DNA of 18,724 nt from Bacteroidales bacterium (GCA_004555955.1 SFJG01000032.1:1-18724), one strand, 5' to 3'. Counted from the stretch's first letter, positions 6,582-14,950 are shown. Translations and numbers: made by a program. The notes: generated by a model from the sequence alone, not told the origin.

Positions 6582-7664
6582 ATGGAAGAAGAAGTAAGAT
6601 TGATGAAGGGTAACGAGGCGTTGGCACATGCGGCAATTCGTTATGGAGCCGACGGCTATTTCGGTTATCCGATTACGCCACAGTCGGAGGTGCTCGAGAC
6701 ATTGATGGCAGAGCAGCCGTGGGAAACCACCGGCATGGTAGTTCTCCAGGCAGAGAGCGAAATCGCCTCCATCAATATGGTCTATGCAGGCGCGGCAGCC
6801 GGCAAAGTGGTGTTTACGTCATCGTCGAGTCCGGGCGTCAGTTTGATGCAAGAAGGACTATCGTATATAGCGGCGAGCGAGTTGCCTGCGCTGATAATCA
6901 ACGTGATGCGCGGCGGTCCCGGCTTGGGCACAATTCAACCGTCGCAAGCCGACTATTTTCAAGCCACCAAGGGTGGGGGACACGGCGACTATCACCTCAT
7001 CACGTTGGCGCCGTCGTCGGTGCAAGAGATGTGCGACTTTGTCGGTCTCGGCTGGGATTTGGCATTCAAATATCGCACGCCGGCGATTATCCTTGCCGAT
7101 GGTGTTGTCGGTCAGATGATGGAAAAAGTCGTGCTGCCACCGCAGCGTCGACGCCTCACCGACGAAGAAGTGCGCCGTCGTTGCCCGTGGGCTGTCACCG
7201 GAAAAGTCGGTGGCAGAAAGCGTAACGTATGCACGTCGCTCGAACTCGAGCCGCAGAAGATGGAAGTAAACAACAACCGTTTCCAAGCAACGTATAAGCA
7301 AATCGAAGAAAATGAAGTGCGTTTCGAAGAAATCGGCACCGACGATTGCGACTACTTGATAGTAGCGTTTGGCTCGATGGCTCGAATCAGCCAAAAAACC
7401 GTCGAGATTGCACGCAAGCAAGGTATCAAAATCGGCATCCTGCGCCCAATCACGCTCTGGCCGTTCCCCAAAAAGGAGGTAGCACGCTTGGCGGCGCAAG
7501 TAAAAGGCATTTTGGTTGTCGAAATCAATGCCGGACAGATGATTGAAGACGTTCGATTGGCGGCAACCGACAACGTCAAGATTGAGCATTTCGGCCGTCT
7601 TGGCGGTATCGTGCCCACCCCTGACGAAATCCTTGATGCCTTCAAAGAGAAAATCCTCGGTTAA
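6582..7664 (+). CDS. vorB: 2-oxoacid:ferredoxin oxidoreductase, alpha subunit (VorB/KorA type)
   Basis: A 360-residue subunit covering the pyrimidine-binding domain and the domain II transketolase-C-like region. YPITP at 29-33 is the family hallmark, and a GGPGLGT-x-QPSQAD stretch follows in mid-sequence. The subunit works with beta to bind thiamine diphosphate and, with gamma and delta, converts a 2-oxoacid and CoA to acyl-CoA, CO2 and reduced ferredoxin. Start chosen at 6582 because MEEEVRLMKGNEA matches how family members begin; an in-frame ATG at 6555 adds nine residues and would overlap the upstream stop (TAATG). Similar subunits are annotated VorB (3-methyl-2-oxobutanoate) in Bacteroidales and OorA/KorA elsewhere; the sequence alone does not fix the substrate. 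Confidence 0.88.
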   Translation: MEEEVRLMKGNEALAHAAIRYGADGYFGYPITPQSEVLETLMAEQPWETTGMVVLQAESEIASINMVYAGAAAGKVVFTSSSSPGVSLMQEGLSYIAASELPALIINVMRGGPGLGTIQPSQADYFQATKGGGHGDYHLITLAPSSVQEMCDFVGLGWDLAFKYRTPAIILADGVVGQMMEKVVLPPQRRRLTDEEVRRRCPWAVTGKVGGRKRNVCTSLELEPQKMEVNNNRFQATYKQIEENEVRFEEIGTDDCDYLIVAFGSMARISQKTVEIARKQGIKIGILRPITLWPFPKKEVARLAAQVKGILVVEINAGQMIEDVRLAATDNVKIEHFGRLGGIVPTPDEILDAFKEKILG

Positions 7665-7692
7665 ATAGTCTAACAACGAAAATTGTTCCAAT

Positions 7693-8454
7693 ATGGAAAT
7701 CAATGATATTATAAAACCGGAAAACAAGGTATACTCGCGACCGAAGTTGCTGACCGACAACCACATGCACTACTGTCCCGGCTGTAGTCATGGCGTGGTC
7801 CACAAGCTCATTGCCGAACTCATCGAAGAGATGGGACTCGAAGAAAAGGCCATCGGCGTAGCCCCGGTAGGATGCGCAGTGTTTGCCTACAATTATATCG
7901 ATATAGACTGGATAGAAGCCGCTCACGGGCGCGCTCCCGCAATCGCTACGGCAGTCAGCCGACTCTATCCCGACAATATGGTGTTCACCTATCAAGGCGA
8001 CGGCGACTTGGCGGCTATCGGCACTTGCGAAACAATCCACGCTGCCAATCGCGGCGAAAACATCGCAATAATATTTATCAACAACGCAATCTACGGAATG
8101 ACAGGCGGTCAGATGGCGCCGACAACCCTGCTCGGCATGAAAACATCGACCACGCCCTACGGCCGTCGCGTTGACCTTAACGGCTATCCTTTGGCGATAA
8201 CCAACCTCTTGGCGCAACTCGACGGAACGTGCTACGTCACGCGCCAAAGCGTGCACTCGCCGGCTGCCGTGCGTAAGGCTAAAGCCGCCATCAAACACGC
8301 CTTCCAAAACAGCCTCGACAAGAAAGGCACGTCGGTGGTCGAAATCGTTTCGACTTGCAATTCCGGCTGGAAACTTTCGCCGGTCGATTCCAACAAGTGG
8401 ATGACCGAGCATATGTTTGAGAAATATCCGTTAGGCGATTTAAAAAACGAGTAA
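7693..8454 (+). CDS. 2-oxoacid:ferredoxin oxidoreductase, beta (thiamine diphosphate) subunit
   Basis: A 253-residue cytoplasmic subunit. The thiamine diphosphate/Mg site is visible as GDGD at 102-105, then N131 and YGMTGGQ at 134-140. CPGC at 28-31 and C61 are conserved cysteines near the N-terminus that in relatives contribute to an iron-sulfur cluster or its surroundings. Length is typical of the separate beta subunit. It starts 28 nt after the alpha gene and its stop is separated from the gamma ATG by only 2 nt, so all are translated from one message. Confidence 0.9.
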   Translation: MEINDIIKPENKVYSRPKLLTDNHMHYCPGCSHGVVHKLIAELIEEMGLEEKAIGVAPVGCAVFAYNYIDIDWIEAAHGRAPAIATAVSRLYPDNMVFTYQGDGDLAAIGTCETIHAANRGENIAIIFINNAIYGMTGGQMAPTTLLGMKTSTTPYGRRVDLNGYPLAITNLLAQLDGTCYVTRQSVHSPAAVRKAKAAIKHAFQNSLDKKGTSVVEIVSTCNSGWKLSPVDSNKWMTEHMFEKYPLGDLKNE

Positions 8455-8456
8455 TT

Positions 8457-8996
8457 ATGAAGAAAGAGATAGTAATAGCAGGTTTCGGCGGACAGGGCGT
8501 ACTTTCGATGGGTAAGATTCTTGCCTACTCAGGCTTGATGGAAGGCAAGGAAGTGACGTGGATGCCGGCTTACGGACCCGAGCAGCGTGGCGGCACGGCG
8601 AATGTTACGGTAATTCTCAGCGACGAGAAAATCAGTTCGCCGATTTTGAACAGTTTCGACGTCGCTGTTGTGCTCAACCAACAGAGCCTCGACAAATTCG
8701 AGAGCAAGGTGAAGCCCGGCGGTGTCTTGATTTACGACAACTACGGCATACATCGCGCACCCGAGCGCACCGACATCACAGTGATATGCGTCAACGCTAT
8801 GGAGGCCACTTTCGAACTCAAAAACAGCAAAGCATACAATATGGTCGTGCTTGGCGCACTGTTGAGAGTTTGCCCCGTCGTGACGATGCAGAGCGTGCTT
8901 GCCGGGCTCAAGAAGTCGTTGCCCGAGCGCCATCATAACTTGATACCGCTCAACGAGCAAGCCATCGTAAAAGGCATGTCGCTCGTCGAAGAATAA
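8457..8996 (+). CDS. 2-oxoacid:ferredoxin oxidoreductase, gamma subunit
   Basis: A 179-residue subunit with the nucleotide-binding-like GFGGQGV at 9-15 and the family segment MPAYGPEQRGGTA (about 36-48), both typical of the POR/KOR gamma family that docks CoA. It is the last gene of the operon, starts 2 nt after the beta stop, and is followed by the terminator at 9080-9119. All four subunits of the complex are therefore present and intact. Confidence 0.9.
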   Translation: MKKEIVIAGFGGQGVLSMGKILAYSGLMEGKEVTWMPAYGPEQRGGTANVTVILSDEKISSPILNSFDVAVVLNQQSLDKFESKVKPGGVLIYDNYGIHRAPERTDITVICVNAMEATFELKNSKAYNMVVLGALLRVCPVVTMQSVLAGLKKSLPERHHNLIPLNEQAIVKGMSLVEE

Positions 8997-9079
8997 GATA
9001 TAATATACTACTCGCACAATATGTGACCGGAACCGATTAACCCGAGATGGCATCGGCTCCTATGAAAAGAGTATAACTC

Positions 9080-9119
9080 AGTGTCCGCGTCGTTTCTCCT
9101 CGCGGACACTCTATTTTTA
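9080..9119 (+). terminator. intrinsic terminator of the oxidoreductase operon
   Basis: AGTGTCCGCG (9080-9089) and CGCGGACACT (9101-9110) form a perfect 10-bp GC-rich stem around an 11-nt loop, followed by CTATTTTTAT. It lies 84 nt after the gamma stop. Confidence 0.85.
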
Positions 9120-9130
9120 TATGGGATACG

Positions 9131-9158
9131 AAATAAGCCGACCGGGGAGGGTCGGCTT
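9131..9158 (-). terminator. intrinsic terminator of the DUF4923 gene
   Basis: AAGCCGACC (9135-9143) pairs with GGTCGGCTT (9150-9158) around a 6-nt loop. On the minus strand the stem is followed by ATTT, 27 nt after the end of the DUF4923 gene. With 9080-9119 it separates two convergent transcripts. Confidence 0.7.
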
Positions 9159-9185
9159 TGTGTCCAGTTTGCGTTGCAGCGGTTT

Positions 9186-9809
9186 CTATTGCTTGGTGTA
9201 TTTTACGCCGATGCAGATTTCGTCGTATTTGTCGAGGAACTTAACCAGGCTGTTGAGCGTCGACGATAGGTTGGAGAATTTCTTTGCGAGTTCTATCATC
9301 TTCTTAACATCGCCGGCTATCGACAGGGTGTTGCCCGACAATTGCAGGTAGACGGTCACTGATTTGTCGCCACCGAGTTTGGAGGCTATTTCGCTCGAGC
9401 CGAATTTGAGCGCGTACGAGCCGTCGCTGTTTTTCGATATCGTACCTTTGATACTTTTGCTGTTTACGGTCATTGTAAAGTTGCCCGAGCCGTCGAATGT
9501 GAATGCCGATTTGTCGAGCTTGAGCTTTGTGTAGTATGGCTTGAGTTTCTTCTCTACGGCTGTTGAGATGGCGGAACCTCCGGCTTTTTTGAGTAGGTCG
9601 TCCGACTTGAACATAACCGCCGGTCCGGTGGCTTTCCACGAGCCTTCGAGCTTCGATACGTCGAATTCGTCGTTGCCGATTATGCCGCTTACGACGTTGC
9701 CTATGTCGCTTCCTGTAATTTTCCCTAAAATACTTTTCAAATCGTCTGCCTTGCAAGGTTGTGCACACATTGCCGCTATGGCAATGGTCAGTAAGATTAG
9801 CTTTTTCAT
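9186..9809 (-). CDS. DUF4923-like secreted lipocalin-type protein
   Basis: A 207-residue protein with a Sec signal peptide: Lys-Lys, a hydrophobic core and cleavage probably after KA at 19-20. After a short Gly/Ile/Ser-rich segment comes LEGSWKATGPAVMFKSDDLL (54-73), the characteristic opening of DUF4923, then alternating beta strands with DGSG and NSDGSYALKF turns, as in a small lipocalin-like barrel. Cys19 is not in a good lipobox, so a soluble periplasmic or exported protein is favoured over a lipoprotein. No function is known for the family. It is a monocistronic unit with a clear promoter (9837-9867) and its own terminator. Confidence 0.75.
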   Translation of the reverse strand: MKKLILLTIAIAAMCAQPCKADDLKSILGKITGSDIGNVVSGIIGNDEFDVSKLEGSWKATGPAVMFKSDDLLKKAGGSAISTAVEKKLKPYYTKLKLDKSAFTFDGSGNFTMTVNSKSIKGTISKNSDGSYALKFGSSEIASKLGGDKSVTVYLQLSGNTLSIAGDVKKMIELAKKFSNLSSTLNSLVKFLDKYDEICIGVKYTKQ

Positions 9810-9836
9810 AATTCTAAATGTTTTATTTTATCAACG

Positions 9837-9867
9837 CAAAATTATCTATATTTTTTAATTTTGGCAA
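9837..9867 (-). promoter_or_regulatory. promoter of the DUF4923 gene
   Basis: On the minus strand TTG (9867-9865), a 20-nt spacer and TAATTTTG (9844-9837) match the Bacteroidetes consensus. The ATG at 9809 lies 27 nt past the box in an AT-rich leader. Confidence 0.75.
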
Positions 9868-9906
9868 TTAAAATTGTTATTTGGCGCTATTTTGAAGACA
9901 AATGTG

Positions 9907-9914
9907 TAATTTTG
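9907..9914 (+). promoter_or_regulatory. -7 box of the M20 hydrolase gene
   Basis: TAATTTTG ends 18 nt before the ATG at 9933. A TTTG at 9880-9883 is 23 nt upstream, a little longer than usual. The position supports the start at 9933 over the in-frame ATG at 9861. Confidence 0.6.
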
Positions 9915-9932
9915 TGGCAAAATTTAGAAGCA

Positions 9933-10991
9933 ATGGACGAAATTTATTACGAAGTATTAGATTTGTTAAAAACGCTGATAAGCATACCACGAGTAAGTCG
10001 CGAAGAGGCTCGAGCTGCCGATGCCGTTGAGGCGTTTCTGCGTGGGCGTGGGTGCGCCGTTCGGCGTTCGGGCAACAATGTGTGGTGTCTGAGCGACGAT
10101 TTCGATGCCGCGCGACCGACGATTTTGCTGAATTCGCACATCGATACGGTAAAACCTGTCGCCGGCTGGACGTATCCGGCAAACGAGCCTACGGAGGTTG
10201 ACGACCGCCTTTACGGGCTGGGAAGTAACGATGCCGGCGCTTCGTTGGTGAGTCTTATTGCGACGTTTTTGCTACTTCGTTCGTCGTCTCAGGCTTATAA
10301 TTTGATATTGCTTGCTTCGTGTGAGGAGGAAGTGAGCGGCCGCAACGGATTGGAATCCGTTTTGCCTATGTTGCCGCCAATCGATGTTGCCATTGTCGGC
10401 GAGCCTACGGGAATGCATCCGGCAGTTGCCGAGAAAGGCTTGATGGTGCTCGACGGCGAAGTTTGCGGCGTGTCGGGCCATGCAGCGCGCTCGGAGGGCG
10501 TCAATGCTATCTATAAAGCGTTGCCGGTTGTCGAGCGGTTGCGCTCGTTGCAGTTCGACCGTGTGTCCGACTTCCTCGGTCCGGTGAAAATCAGTGTTAC
10601 GCAGATATCAGCCGGCACGCAGCATAATGTTGTTCCTGATTTGTGCAGAATCGTTGTCGACGTGCGCACGACGGATGCCTACAGCAATGATCATACGCTG
10701 GAGATGATTCGTGCGGCGGTGCCCGACTGCCGATTGGAGCCGCGCAGCACGAGGCTTCGTCCGTCGTCGATTGCGCTCAGTCATCCCATCGTAAGTCGTC
10801 TCGTTACGCTTGGCAGAGAGCCTTTCGGCTCGCCTACGTTGAGCGACCAAGCGCTGATGCCTTTCCCTTCGGTAAAAGTAGGTCCGGGCGATTCGAGCCG
10901 CTCGCACACTGCGGATGAATATATTTGCTTCGACGAAATCCGTGAAGCAATACAACTCTATATGACGGTTCTTGACGGTCTGAGGCTCTAA
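9933..10991 (+). CDS. M20 family metallohydrolase, ArgE/DapE-like amidohydrolase
   Basis: A 352-residue cytoplasmic enzyme of the two-zinc M20 family. Visible residues: H69-x-D71 in NSHIDT, bridging D100 in GLGSNDAG, the acidic pair E132-E133 in CEEEVSG, GEPTG shortly after, and a C-terminal H325 in RSHTADE. The mid-domain SGHAARSEG and SAGTQHNVVPD stretches belong to the dimerisation/substrate domain. In Bacteroidales, similar proteins of this length act on N-acyl-ornithine or N-acyl-citrulline in arginine synthesis, but no arg genes lie nearby, so the substrate is an inference. M at 9933 is preferred because the longer version begins before the -7 box at 9907-9914. Its stop overlaps that of the convergent priA gene by 4 nt. 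Confidence 0.87.
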   Translation: MDEIYYEVLDLLKTLISIPRVSREEARAADAVEAFLRGRGCAVRRSGNNVWCLSDDFDAARPTILLNSHIDTVKPVAGWTYPANEPTEVDDRLYGLGSNDAGASLVSLIATFLLLRSSSQAYNLILLASCEEEVSGRNGLESVLPMLPPIDVAIVGEPTGMHPAVAEKGLMVLDGEVCGVSGHAARSEGVNAIYKALPVVERLRSLQFDRVSDFLGPVKISVTQISAGTQHNVVPDLCRIVVDVRTTDAYSNDHTLEMIRAAVPDCRLEPRSTRLRPSSIALSHPIVSRLVTLGREPFGSPTLSDQALMPFPSVKVGPGDSSRSHTADEYICFDEIREAIQLYMTVLDGLRL

Positions 10992-13450
10992 TACGGGTCG
11001 ACGTCGTAGTAGATTTGTGCGGCTTTCATTCTGGCGTCGGAAAGCGAACTTTCGTAGATTTGTTGCAAGATTTCTTTTACGCGTTTCATCGATGCAGTGG
11101 TCTCGATTTTGAGCATTAGTTGGCGAATGTACCATTGCTGTATTTTCCCGATGGAAGGCTGCTCGGGTCCGAGAACGCGTCTGCCGAACACTTGGCGTAG
11201 CATATTTCCGTAGCGAGCGGCAATGTCGGAAAGCACATTGTCGTCGCGGTGCTTGATGTAGATGTTGATGATGCGCGTAAAGGGCGGGTAGTTGAAGTGC
11301 TCACGCTCTGCGAGTTCTTCCGCATAGTATCCGGCGTAGTCGTGGTCGGTAACGTATCGGATAATCGGGTGGTCGGGTTCGGTGGTTTGAATGTAGACCG
11401 TTCCTTGCTTGTGCTTACGTCCTGCGCGACCCGACACTTGTTCCATCATGTTGAAAGCGCGTTCGTGCGAGCGAAAGTCGGGGAAGTTGATAATGTTGTC
11501 GGCGTTTAGAATACCGACGATGCTGACGCCTTCGAAGTCGAGACCTTTAGTAACCATTTGCGTGCCCACAAGGATTTGCGTTTTTCCTTTCGAAAAGTTG
11601 TCGATAATTGCTTCGTAGCCGTTGCGGGTGCGCGTGGTGTCGAGGTCCATACGCCCGATTTTTGCTGTGGGAAAAACTTTTTCGACGTCGTCTTCGATAC
11701 GTTCGGTGCCGTAGCCAATCACTTCGAGCGCCGGCTGTCGGCACGATGGGCAGAAGTCGGGCATCTTTATCGTGTAGCCGCAGTAGTGGCACACCAGGGC
11801 GTTCTGCCGCTTGTGGTAGGTCAGCGTGACGTCGCAGTTCTCGCATTTGGGTGTCCAAGCGCACTCTTTGCAGTTAATCGACGGCGAAAAACCGCGGCGA
11901 TTTTGGAAGAGTATGACTTGCTCGCCGTTGCTGATGGCTTCGGAGCATTTGGCGACGAGTTCGTTGGAGAACATGCCGTGCATGGCATATCGCTTTCGTG
12001 CTTTCGTCGAATCGATAACTTTGACTTCTGGGAGTTGAATGCCTTCGTAGCGCGTGTTGAGTTCGACGAGTCCGTACTTACCGTTTTTTGCGTTGTAGTA
12101 CGATGAAATGGCGGGCGTTGCTGAGCCGAGTAGGGCTTTTGCTCCGTGCATACTTGCCAGCACGAGAGCAGCATCGCGGGCATTGTAGCGCGGTGCCGGG
12201 TCTTGTTGTTTGTAGCTCGTTTCGTGTTCTTCGTCGACGATGATGAGCCCGAGTTTGCTGAACGGCAAGAATATCGACGACCGCACGCCGATGACTATGT
12301 AGGGGTCGTCGCTTGAGAGCAGGCGTTTCCAAATGTCGACGCGTTCGTTGTCGGAAAATTTCGAGTGATAAATCAGCAAGCGGTTGCCGAACACTCTCTG
12401 CAAGCGCTGCGTCAGTTGGGTGGTCAATGCTATTTCGGGCACGAGGTAGAGCACCTGAGTGCGGTTGTCGAGCGCATCTTTTATCAGGTGGGTGTATATC
12501 TCGGTTTTTCCGCTCGACGTTACGCCGTGGAGCAACACTGTGTTTTTGTCGGCGAATTGTCGGTGGATTTCGGAGTATGCCGTTTGTTGCTCGGCGGTCA
12601 ACTGCTTTGGTTTAATCATGCCTGTGCAGTTGATTTCGGAAAACCTGTTGACATCTTTCTTGTAAAGTCGGAAAATGCCTTGTTCGACCATCTTGTTGAG
12701 GGTTGCCGAGGTCGTTTGGGCGCGCTTTAGCAGGTCTTGTCGCGTCACTTCCGTCTTGCCTGACGTGCTGAGCCAATGCGACATCTCAAGATAGGCGAGG
12801 AGGAGGTTTTCGCGTGCTTTTGCTCGCGACACCATATCGAAATAACGGTGCACGGTATCTTTGTCGTCGGGTTCGGCGCAGAGCTCGACGCAGACTATCG
12901 ACACAGGGCGATAGTTGTCGACGATGCGCTCCGACACGATGACGGCTTCGCGCTCGAGCATTCGCGAAATGGTCGACTCTACGTTTTTAAACCCCGTTGC
13001 TTTTGAGATTTCGGCGGGAGTAAGCCGGTCTTTAGTGTAGAGGAGCGAATAGATGGTCTTTTCGCGCTCGCCCATTTCGTTGTCGGTGTCGACATAGTCG
13101 GGATTAACTTTCACTGCGGTCTCGCTTTCTACTTTCAGTCCTGCGGGAACAGCGGCTTTGAAGACGTCGCCGACAGAGCATAGATAGTATTGCGAAATCC
13201 ATTCCCAAAACTTCAGCTGGGGATGTCGCAGAATGGGGTAGTCGTCGAGCACCGAGAGTATGGGTTTCGCCTCGAAAAGAGTAGGGCGGTTGTTGTGAAC
13301 GTACGATACGATGCCGGTGTATATCTTTTTGCGACCGAATGGCACCAACACACGTTGCCCGACGGTCAGGCTGTCTTCGTAGCCTTCGGGGATGGCATAG
13401 GTGAATGTGTTGTAAAGCGGTAGCGGAACGATAATGTCGGCATATTTCAT
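10988..13450 (-). CDS. priA: primosomal protein N' (replication restart helicase PriA)
   Basis: An 820-residue protein that reloads the replisome at stalled forks. An N-terminal 3'-DNA-binding domain (about 1-105, starting MKYADIIVPLPL) is followed by a winged-helix region, then the SF2 motor: Walker A GVTSSGKT 309-316, DEEH 406-409, GSATP, and a motif V/VI region with GTQMVTKGLDF and GRAGR. Eight cysteines in the helicase insertion (C527, C530, C536, C539, C554, C557, C567, C570) form the two zinc sites needed for primosome assembly. Length is on the long side for PriA but normal for Bacteroidetes. No promoter box is seen in the 40 bp after the upstream beta-barrel gene, so it may be read through from there or from a promoter within that gene. 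Confidence 0.97.
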   Translation of the reverse strand: MKYADIIVPLPLYNTFTYAIPEGYEDSLTVGQRVLVPFGRKKIYTGIVSYVHNNRPTLFEAKPILSVLDDYPILRHPQLKFWEWISQYYLCSVGDVFKAAVPAGLKVESETAVKVNPDYVDTDNEMGEREKTIYSLLYTKDRLTPAEISKATGFKNVESTISRMLEREAVIVSERIVDNYRPVSIVCVELCAEPDDKDTVHRYFDMVSRAKARENLLLAYLEMSHWLSTSGKTEVTRQDLLKRAQTTSATLNKMVEQGIFRLYKKDVNRFSEINCTGMIKPKQLTAEQQTAYSEIHRQFADKNTVLLHGVTSSGKTEIYTHLIKDALDNRTQVLYLVPEIALTTQLTQRLQRVFGNRLLIYHSKFSDNERVDIWKRLLSSDDPYIVIGVRSSIFLPFSKLGLIIVDEEHETSYKQQDPAPRYNARDAALVLASMHGAKALLGSATPAISSYYNAKNGKYGLVELNTRYEGIQLPEVKVIDSTKARKRYAMHGMFSNELVAKCSEAISNGEQVILFQNRRGFSPSINCKECAWTPKCENCDVTLTYHKRQNALVCHYCGYTIKMPDFCPSCRQPALEVIGYGTERIEDDVEKVFPTAKIGRMDLDTTRTRNGYEAIIDNFSKGKTQILVGTQMVTKGLDFEGVSIVGILNADNIINFPDFRSHERAFNMMEQVSGRAGRKHKQGTVYIQTTEPDHPIIRYVTDHDYAGYYAEELAEREHFNYPPFTRIINIYIKHRDDNVLSDIAARYGNMLRQVFGRRVLGPEQPSIGKIQQWYIRQLMLKIETTASMKRVKEILQQIYESSLSDARMKAAQIYYDVDPY

Positions 13451-13490
13451 ATCGCGACGGTGTGTTTTGCTTGTGTCGAACGATGCCGCT

Positions 13491-14120
13491 TTAGAACAGG
13501 TAGGTCAACCCTACTTTCCAAGTGCGGCTTTTCGACTTGAAGTTGTCCAACTTTACGGCTTGCATAGTGTTTGTAACGTCCCAAGCATAGCATGCCGAAA
13601 GCTGGTAGTTGCGGAATATTTCGACTCCGGCGCCGAGTTCTATGCCGAGGATTACCGACTTGTAGTCGAATGCTTTGATGTTGCTGTGTCCGGCGAGAAT
13701 CGACATTGTCGGTCCGGCAAAAACGAACGGAGCCAACTTGCGTTCAAAGCCGTTCATACGTTGATATTTGAAGCGCAGGTGGATGGGGATGTCGATGTAG
13801 TGCAGAAGTGCTTTTTCTTCGCCGAATCCGTCGTCGCTCCACACCTTGAAGTCTTCGAGATGCAATGTTGCACCGCGTTGCGCATATTGCAACCCCAAGT
13901 CGATTGCAAATCCGATGCCCGGGATATTATATTCGCCGATGACACCGCCGAAGCCGCCTACGGATTGGTCGACGACGAACGGTTGGGTGCGGAATGTGGA
14001 TTGACTCCATTTCAAGTCGGTGATAGTTGCGCCGGCAATGGCTCCCCATCGCATTTGTGCCTTGGCGCTGAATCCTGCCATGGCTATGAGAACTACAAGT
14101 AGGTAGACGATTCGTTTCAT
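13491..14120 (-). CDS. outer-membrane beta-barrel protein (PF13568-like)
   Basis: A 209-residue protein with a Sec signal peptide (cleavage probably after AKA at 19-21, mature QMRWG). The mature part has alternating polar/hydrophobic strands separated by Gly-rich turns (GAIAGATITDLKW, GVIGEYNIPGIG, ELGAGVEIF) and ends in an aromatic residue (TYLF), as expected for a BamA-inserted eight-stranded barrel of the Bacteroidetes PorT-like/porin family. It is a diverged paralogue of the next gene upstream: both share a PGIG(F) motif, a GPS/T motif and the same C-terminal pattern. Ligand and role unknown. Its own promoter is at 14144-14174; priA follows after 40 bp. Confidence 0.85.
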   Translation of the reverse strand: MKRIVYLLVVLIAMAGFSAKAQMRWGAIAGATITDLKWSQSTFRTQPFVVDQSVGGFGGVIGEYNIPGIGFAIDLGLQYAQRGATLHLEDFKVWSDDGFGEEKALLHYIDIPIHLRFKYQRMNGFERKLAPFVFAGPTMSILAGHSNIKAFDYKSVILGIELGAGVEIFRNYQLSACYAWDVTNTMQAVKLDNFKSKSRTWKVGLTYLF

Positions 14121-14143
14121 TATTCGGTTTTATAAATTTTCTG

Positions 14144-14174
14144 CAAAACTAAGCAATTTTTTTGCGACGGCAAA
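14144..14174 (-). promoter_or_regulatory. promoter of the first beta-barrel gene
   Basis: On the minus strand TTTG (14174-14171), a 19-nt spacer and TAGTTTTG (14151-14144) match the consensus. The ATG at 14120 lies 23 nt past the box. Confidence 0.75.
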
Positions 14175-14177
14175 ATA

Positions 14178-14228
14178 AATCGGCATTAACGGTAAATTCT
14201 TATGCTTTATTACCGAAAAATGCCGATT
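14178..14228 (-). terminator. two-part hairpin after the second beta-barrel gene
   Basis: AATCGGCATT (14178-14187) pairs with AATGCCGATT (14219-14228), and inside it CGGTAA (14190-14195) pairs with TTACCG (14210-14215) across a small internal loop. On the minus strand it lies 23 nt after the end of the gene at 14252 and is followed by TATTTTG, a weak T-tract that includes the -33 TTTG of the next promoter. It may terminate or attenuate the upstream transcript. Confidence 0.5.
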
Positions 14229-14251
14229 CGTATTTGTTTTTTACGAAAATT

Positions 14252-14857
14252 TTAGAACAAATAAGCGGCTGTTACTGTCCAATATTTGTTTTTTCCGTCG
14301 ATAGATTTGTAATCTCCGTCGATGTCAATCCTTTTTACGACGTTAGTCAATCCCAAGCCGTAGCTTGCGCTAACCTGTACGTGTTGGAAGAGTTCGACAC
14401 CAAAGCCGAAATTCCACGCAACGTCGTACGAGTTGTTCTTGAATAAGTCGTTGATTTTTTTATCGCTGACGAGGAATGCAACCGACGGACCGGTTGTGAG
14501 GTAGGGGCGGATAATCCGGTTGACTGCCGGGATGTTGACTTTCCATTTCAAGTTGACCGGGATTTCGATGTAGTCGCCGCCGACGTCTTCCTTGTCGCCG
14601 CTTTCCGTGAATTTTGTAGTGCGATGCACATACATTGCCGATGCGTCAAAACCGATGCCGATTCCCGGTACGGTGAATTCAACCATTGCGCCGCCGTTAA
14701 AGCCTGCGCGGTTGTCGGAGTCGAATATTGTCTCGTCGAACTTCAGCGAGTTGACGTTAATTCCGGCTTTCAAACCGAATTTGAGTTGTGCCGATGCCGG
14801 TACCGCTGCTGTAAGTGCGATAATCAATGTGATTATCGATAGGGTAAATTTCTTCAT
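14252..14857 (-). CDS. outer-membrane beta-barrel protein (PF13568-like), paralogue
   Basis: A 201-residue protein with a Sec signal peptide (cleavage after ASA at 21-23, mature QLKFGLKAG). The QLKFGLKAGINVNSL opening, the VPGIGIGFDASAMY strand pair, TTGPSVAFL and the C-terminal TAAYLF are typical of the Bacteroidetes outer-membrane beta-barrel family (PF13568). It is a tandem paralogue of the gene at 13491-14120, each with its own promoter, suggesting separately regulated copies of one duplication. No enzymatic residues stand out. Confidence 0.87.
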   Translation of the reverse strand: MKKFTLSIITLIIALTAAVPASAQLKFGLKAGINVNSLKFDETIFDSDNRAGFNGGAMVEFTVPGIGIGFDASAMYVHRTTKFTESGDKEDVGGDYIEIPVNLKWKVNIPAVNRIIRPYLTTGPSVAFLVSDKKINDLFKNNSYDVAWNFGFGVELFQHVQVSASYGLGLTNVVKRIDIDGDYKSIDGKNKYWTVTAAYLF

Positions 14858-14888
14858 CTTTTTTATTAGTTTTCTATGTTATATGTTG

Positions 14889-14919
14889 CAAAAATAGTCT
14901 TAATCTTTTGCTCTGCAAA
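14889..14919 (-). promoter_or_regulatory. promoter of the second beta-barrel gene
   Basis: On the minus strand TTTG (14919-14916), a 19-nt spacer and TATTTTTG (14896-14889) match the consensus. The ATG at 14857 lies 31 nt past the box. Confidence 0.78.
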
Positions 14920-14950
14920 CATTTTTTTGTTAAAACTTATTTTGGGCATA

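Noticed and set aside
6858..8412. Long minus-strand open frames (6858-7766 and 7642-8412) opposite the oxidoreductase genes
   Set aside because: They lie antisense to highly conserved subunits, overlap each other, lack promoters, and have no domain-like composition; they arise from codon bias of the true genes.
9029..9060. Imperfect hairpin (GGAACCGAT with ATCGGCTCC) after the gamma subunit gene
   Set aside because: It has a mismatch and no T-run; the perfect hairpin at 9080-9119 is the better terminator.
9861..9932. In-frame upstream start of the M20 hydrolase
   Set aside because: The 24 extra residues do not match how the family begins, and the likely promoter box (9907-9914) lies inside them.
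11558..12106. Plus-strand open frame inside priA
   Set aside because: Antisense to the priA zinc-binding and motor regions; no recognisable motif, promoter or leader.
13434..14102. 222-residue plus-strand frame opposite the first beta-barrel gene
   Set aside because: The minus-strand reading has a signal peptide, barrel pattern and a consensus promoter, while this one has none of these.
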